The notes below the pieces were generated by a model. The model saw nothing but the letters and a program-made list of their open reading frames with translations. It ran no database searches and had not been told where the DNA came from. A stretch of 64,000 nt of DNA from Isoetes taiwanensis (lineage: Eukaryota > Streptophyta > Lycopodiopsida > Isoetales > Isoetaceae): the NCBI GenBank assembly GCA_021234155.1, contig JAJEKV010000124.1:1490001-1554000 (forward strand). Direction: 5' to 3'. Positions 61,118 to 64,000 of this stretch are shown here, in pieces. A program made the position numbers and the translations under genes. Every line of letters begins with the position of its first letter. The stretch's first letter is position 1.

Positions 61118-61950
61118 TTAGAGGAATAAGAACAAAAAGAAGAAAGAAAAAAAAAAGGGGGATAGAAAACAAAAAAACAAGAGATAGAAATAAAACAAGA
61201 GAAAGAAATAAGAGAATAGAAGGGAAGAAATAAGGATAGAATAGAGAAGAAATAAGAGAAGAAACAAGAAAGAATGAAGAAAAATAAGAGGAAATAAGAG
61301 AAGGAAGGGAATAGAATGGAAGGAAGAAATAAGGGAAGGGAAAGAAAAGGATCGAATGGAAAGTGAGGAAGAAATGTGAAGAATAAGAAACAAATGAAGA
61401 ATGAAGAAATGAAATTAAAAAAGAATGAAGAATAAGAAAATGAAAAAAAAATGAAGAATAAGGAAGGGAAGAGAAGAAAGAAATGAGGGAAGGGGAGGGA
61501 AAAGAATTAGGAATGAGAAAGCATGAGAAAAAGAATGGAAATGAGAAACAAATGAGAAAGCATGAGAAAGAAATGAGAAAGAAAATGAGAAAAGCATGAG
61601 AAAGAAATGAGAAAGCAAGAAATTAGAAAGAATGAGGAAGAATGAGAAAAGAGTGAGGAATAAAGAATGAGAAAGCATGGGGAAGAAAGAAATGAGAAAG
61701 AATGAGGAAGAAAGAATGAGAAAGAAATGAGGAAAGAAGAAATATGGGAAGAAAGAATGAGGAAAGAATGAAGCATGGAAGAAGGAGGAAGAAATGAAGC
61801 ATGAGGAAGAATGAGGAAGAAATGAAGCATGAGAAAGAAAGAAGGAGGAAAAATGAAATTCCAGGCCATGGAAGAATGGGAAGAAAAACCAAAAATGCAA
61901 TAACAAAGAAGAAAGAGGAAGGAAAGGAAACCAAAAAAAAGAGGAACAAA
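61118..61950. repeat. 830-bp purine-rich (A/G) tract
   Basis: The + strand is almost free of C and T, with units such as GAAATGAGAAAGCATGAG around 61510-61690. Minus-strand frames of Phe/Ser/Leu are composition artefacts. Confidence 0.85.
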
Positions 61951-61999
61951 GTTGGGCATGCACCATTCAATCCAAAAACCTATTCAAACTAAAAAATCA

Positions 62000-63950
62000 T
62001 TCATATACTAACCTTAGAATAAAACGATTCATTACAAGTTAGATCGATGTCCAAATAGCTTTAGCGGATCGCCCAAGAAAACAAAAACCCTTCTAGAATT
62101 CTGCAGTAGGGCAAAAAGATAGTTCCAGGAAAAGGTCAACCCAAGTAAATGATCCCAAAAACTCCATTCCTTTGACCTTAGCTAACCTTTGCAGACCTTC
62201 TCATTTGACGTTATTTCAAATCGCGTGATGGATTAGGAATCCCAGTGGCAAAAAATCAAATTTGTTTTAGCGACGTTATTGTTTTTGCATCTTTTTTAAT
62301 GTCTTGCCTATTAAAGTTTGTCCCTAGGCTTATTTGAACAGGAGGGCGAGGCCCAATCCTTGAGCGGAGGATTCAACGGTTGAATATATAGGGAACTTCA
62401 CCGGGGAGGGTGTTCATTGCAGCATACCCAGGTCCCGAGGCCCAAAGCAAACCCTTCAAGAACAGTCCGAGGGGTTCGTTTTTGGGGTCCTCTCCGCCTC
62501 CCTCGGGGGCGGGACTCTCCCTCATGGAGGTGACCATTCAAAAGGCCTTGTTTGACTTGGGGAAGGGTGCTAAAATCCCATGCTTGCCCAACAATTCTCC
62601 TATCCAAGGCGCGCCCGAATGGACCGGATCTAACTCTCAACAAATCTACCCCCTCGACCTTATCCTTTTTGATTTTGGAAATTTTCCTCAGATACCAGTG
62701 ATGACCATAGAAGCTTATCTGACCAAAACCATAATTTAATTCCATGCCATGCATTAACTACGTTTTATAAAACCATAAATGCAATAAAATGCATAACTAA
62801 AGAGTGTGCATCGAAAAAAAGGCGGGAGTCTTTTGACCATGGGGGCAAATAAATGTTATCTATGACACCATTAAAAAATTTTCACTTGAAACTATGAAGC
62901 ATTCTTTCATCAAAGGTACACAACCATCATCTGGCAACCAAAACCACCCCCTTACAAGTCTTTTTGTTATGCCATCCATCTTCATTCTAGCTTTAGGGAG
63001 CGGTGTTGGCCCAAAACAAAATCCATTCTAGAATGCTTATATTCTCAAGTCTTAGACCAAGTATAGCGTCCGGTGACCAAGGTCAACCCCAATTACAAGT
63101 TGATCCCACAAACTCCATTCCTTTGACCTTAGCTAACCCTTTGACCTAGACCTTCTCCCGAATTTTGAAAATGGGGTAAGTCAGGATGGAGATGGATTAG
63201 AATCCAAATGGCAAAAAATCAAATTTATTTTAGGGTACAATGCATTAATTATTGAATTTATGAATGTCTTGCCCGCAAAAAGCGCCCCGGCTTCTACTTG
63301 CCACATCCGGGAGGAGGACAGGCCCAAACTCCAGCTCCCTCCTTCCCCTTGCTCCGTATTCTTTTGCGGCTTCGGCCAGTCCCAAAGTGCAATTAACCAA
63401 GTCTCGCCCCCAAAACGCGCCAAACCCTTCTAGAACACGGCAGCCCACGGGGTTTTGGACGTTTTGGAGGCCCTCTCCTTGTCGGATTAGGGACCTTTTG
63501 CGTCGTGACTTGGCGTGGAATGGGGGTGTTGATGCTAGAGCACGGACCCTAAAATCCCCCCTAAGCCGCTTAGGATTCCGAATTTCCTCTCCCCAAGGCC
63601 CCAGGGGATGGGCCAGGCCTCCTCCCTCCGGAATCGCTGATTTGACTCCTGCCAATGGACTCCGAACGGTCGGCGTTGCCCTAGGGACCAAGTTCTCGTG
63701 GCCCGAAGACCAAAACCGACCTCCAAAACAAAAAAGCCTTCTAGAATCACTCGTAGTCCACGGGGTTAGGATTTGGATGCCCTCTCCTTGTCGTGGAGGT
63801 GGGGACCTTTCACCGTTTTGCAACATGGAGACCTTGTGTTGCTCCCTAGGGGACCCTAAACTCCCCCTAGTTGCTTGCCCCAATTGATTCATTACAAGTT
63901 AATGTTCAGGTTATGCCATCCATGTCAAATAGCTTTTCGGTGGAGCAAAT
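62000..63950. repeat. Diverged large repeats
   Basis: A segment around TTCCTTTGACCTTAGCTAACC followed by GGCAAAAAATCAAATTT occurs at 62165-62270 and 63115-63230. GATTCATTACAAGTTA followed by TGTCAAATAGCTTTWSSG occurs at 62028 and 63885. Within 62440-63800 the motif CCTTCWAGAA...GGGGTT...TTTGG..GCCCTCTCC appears three times (about 62450, 63425, 63730). Open frames in this part are not recognised; one frame at 63264-63887 is open on both strands and follows the repeat structure. Confidence 0.6.
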
Positions 63951-64000
63951 CCCGTTGAACAAGGGCATTCTCTCTATCCATATGCCTTGATCTTTGAAAC

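Noticed and set aside
63264-63887. 207-codon + strand frame and 215-codon minus-strand frame
   Set aside because: Openness on both strands over GC-rich repeated DNA suggests composition and repeat structure rather than a gene; no domain seen.

Overview
The window is nuclear DNA of a land plant with a repeat-rich genome. The evidence is a three-exon cytochrome P450 of the plant CYP85 clan, spliced GT-AG genes, degraded copies of a plant PHT1 phosphate transporter and a plant-type PPR protein, LTR retrotransposons primed by initiator-Met tRNA, and MULE, CACTA-like and LINE remnants. The species cannot be fixed from sequence alone; a fern or gymnosperm is as compatible as an angiosperm. Nothing suggests prokaryotic, viral or organellar DNA, and no rRNA, tRNA or CRISPR locus is convincing.

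Layout. 1-4.4 kb: AT-rich intergenic DNA with a 390-bp polypyrimidine tract. 4.45-27.55 kb: two tandem copies of a small element with inverted ends (ATTCTAGAATGGGGC...), split by a 22-kb insertion. That insertion is a tandem array of a non-autonomous LTR retrotransposon on the minus strand: 11 LTRs of about 1.65 kb alternating with 10 internal segments of only about 0.39 kb, starting and ending at LTR edges. It is the most striking structure here. 27.6-29.2 kb: PHT1 phosphate-transporter pseudogene (+). 29.9-30.4 kb: a purine tract resembling the inverse of the first one, and an orphan CACTA-type terminus with a perfect GC palindrome. 31.0-32.8 kb: an intact P450 gene (-), the best functional gene in the window. 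33-40.3 kb: retroposon tails and minisatellites. 40.7-43.4 kb: a PhnP-like metallo-beta-lactamase-fold gene (-), seven exons recognised, with a 463-bp MULE-type MITE in one intron. 44.5-47.5 kb: a MULE with a broken, intron-containing transposase (-) and multiplied terminal repeats. 47.5-50.9 kb: PPR pseudogene, a 0.33-kb tandem repeat, a poly(A)-ended retroposon and a LINE 3' remnant. 51-55.3 kb: small tandem repeats, one unassigned ORF and an ACGT-rich, palindrome-rich block like a CACTA subterminal region. 55.6-60 kb: minus-strand exon-like segments, possibly CACTA accessory/transposase remnants. 60.6-64 kb: diverged tandem repeats and an 830-bp purine-rich tract.

Only the P450 and perhaps the MBL-fold gene look like working host genes; most of the rest is mobile DNA at various ages. 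Differences between otherwise near-identical repeat units concentrate at CAG/CTG trinucleotides, which suggests long-read consensus errors at CHG-methylated cytosines. Single-base frameshifts in this window should therefore be read with caution.
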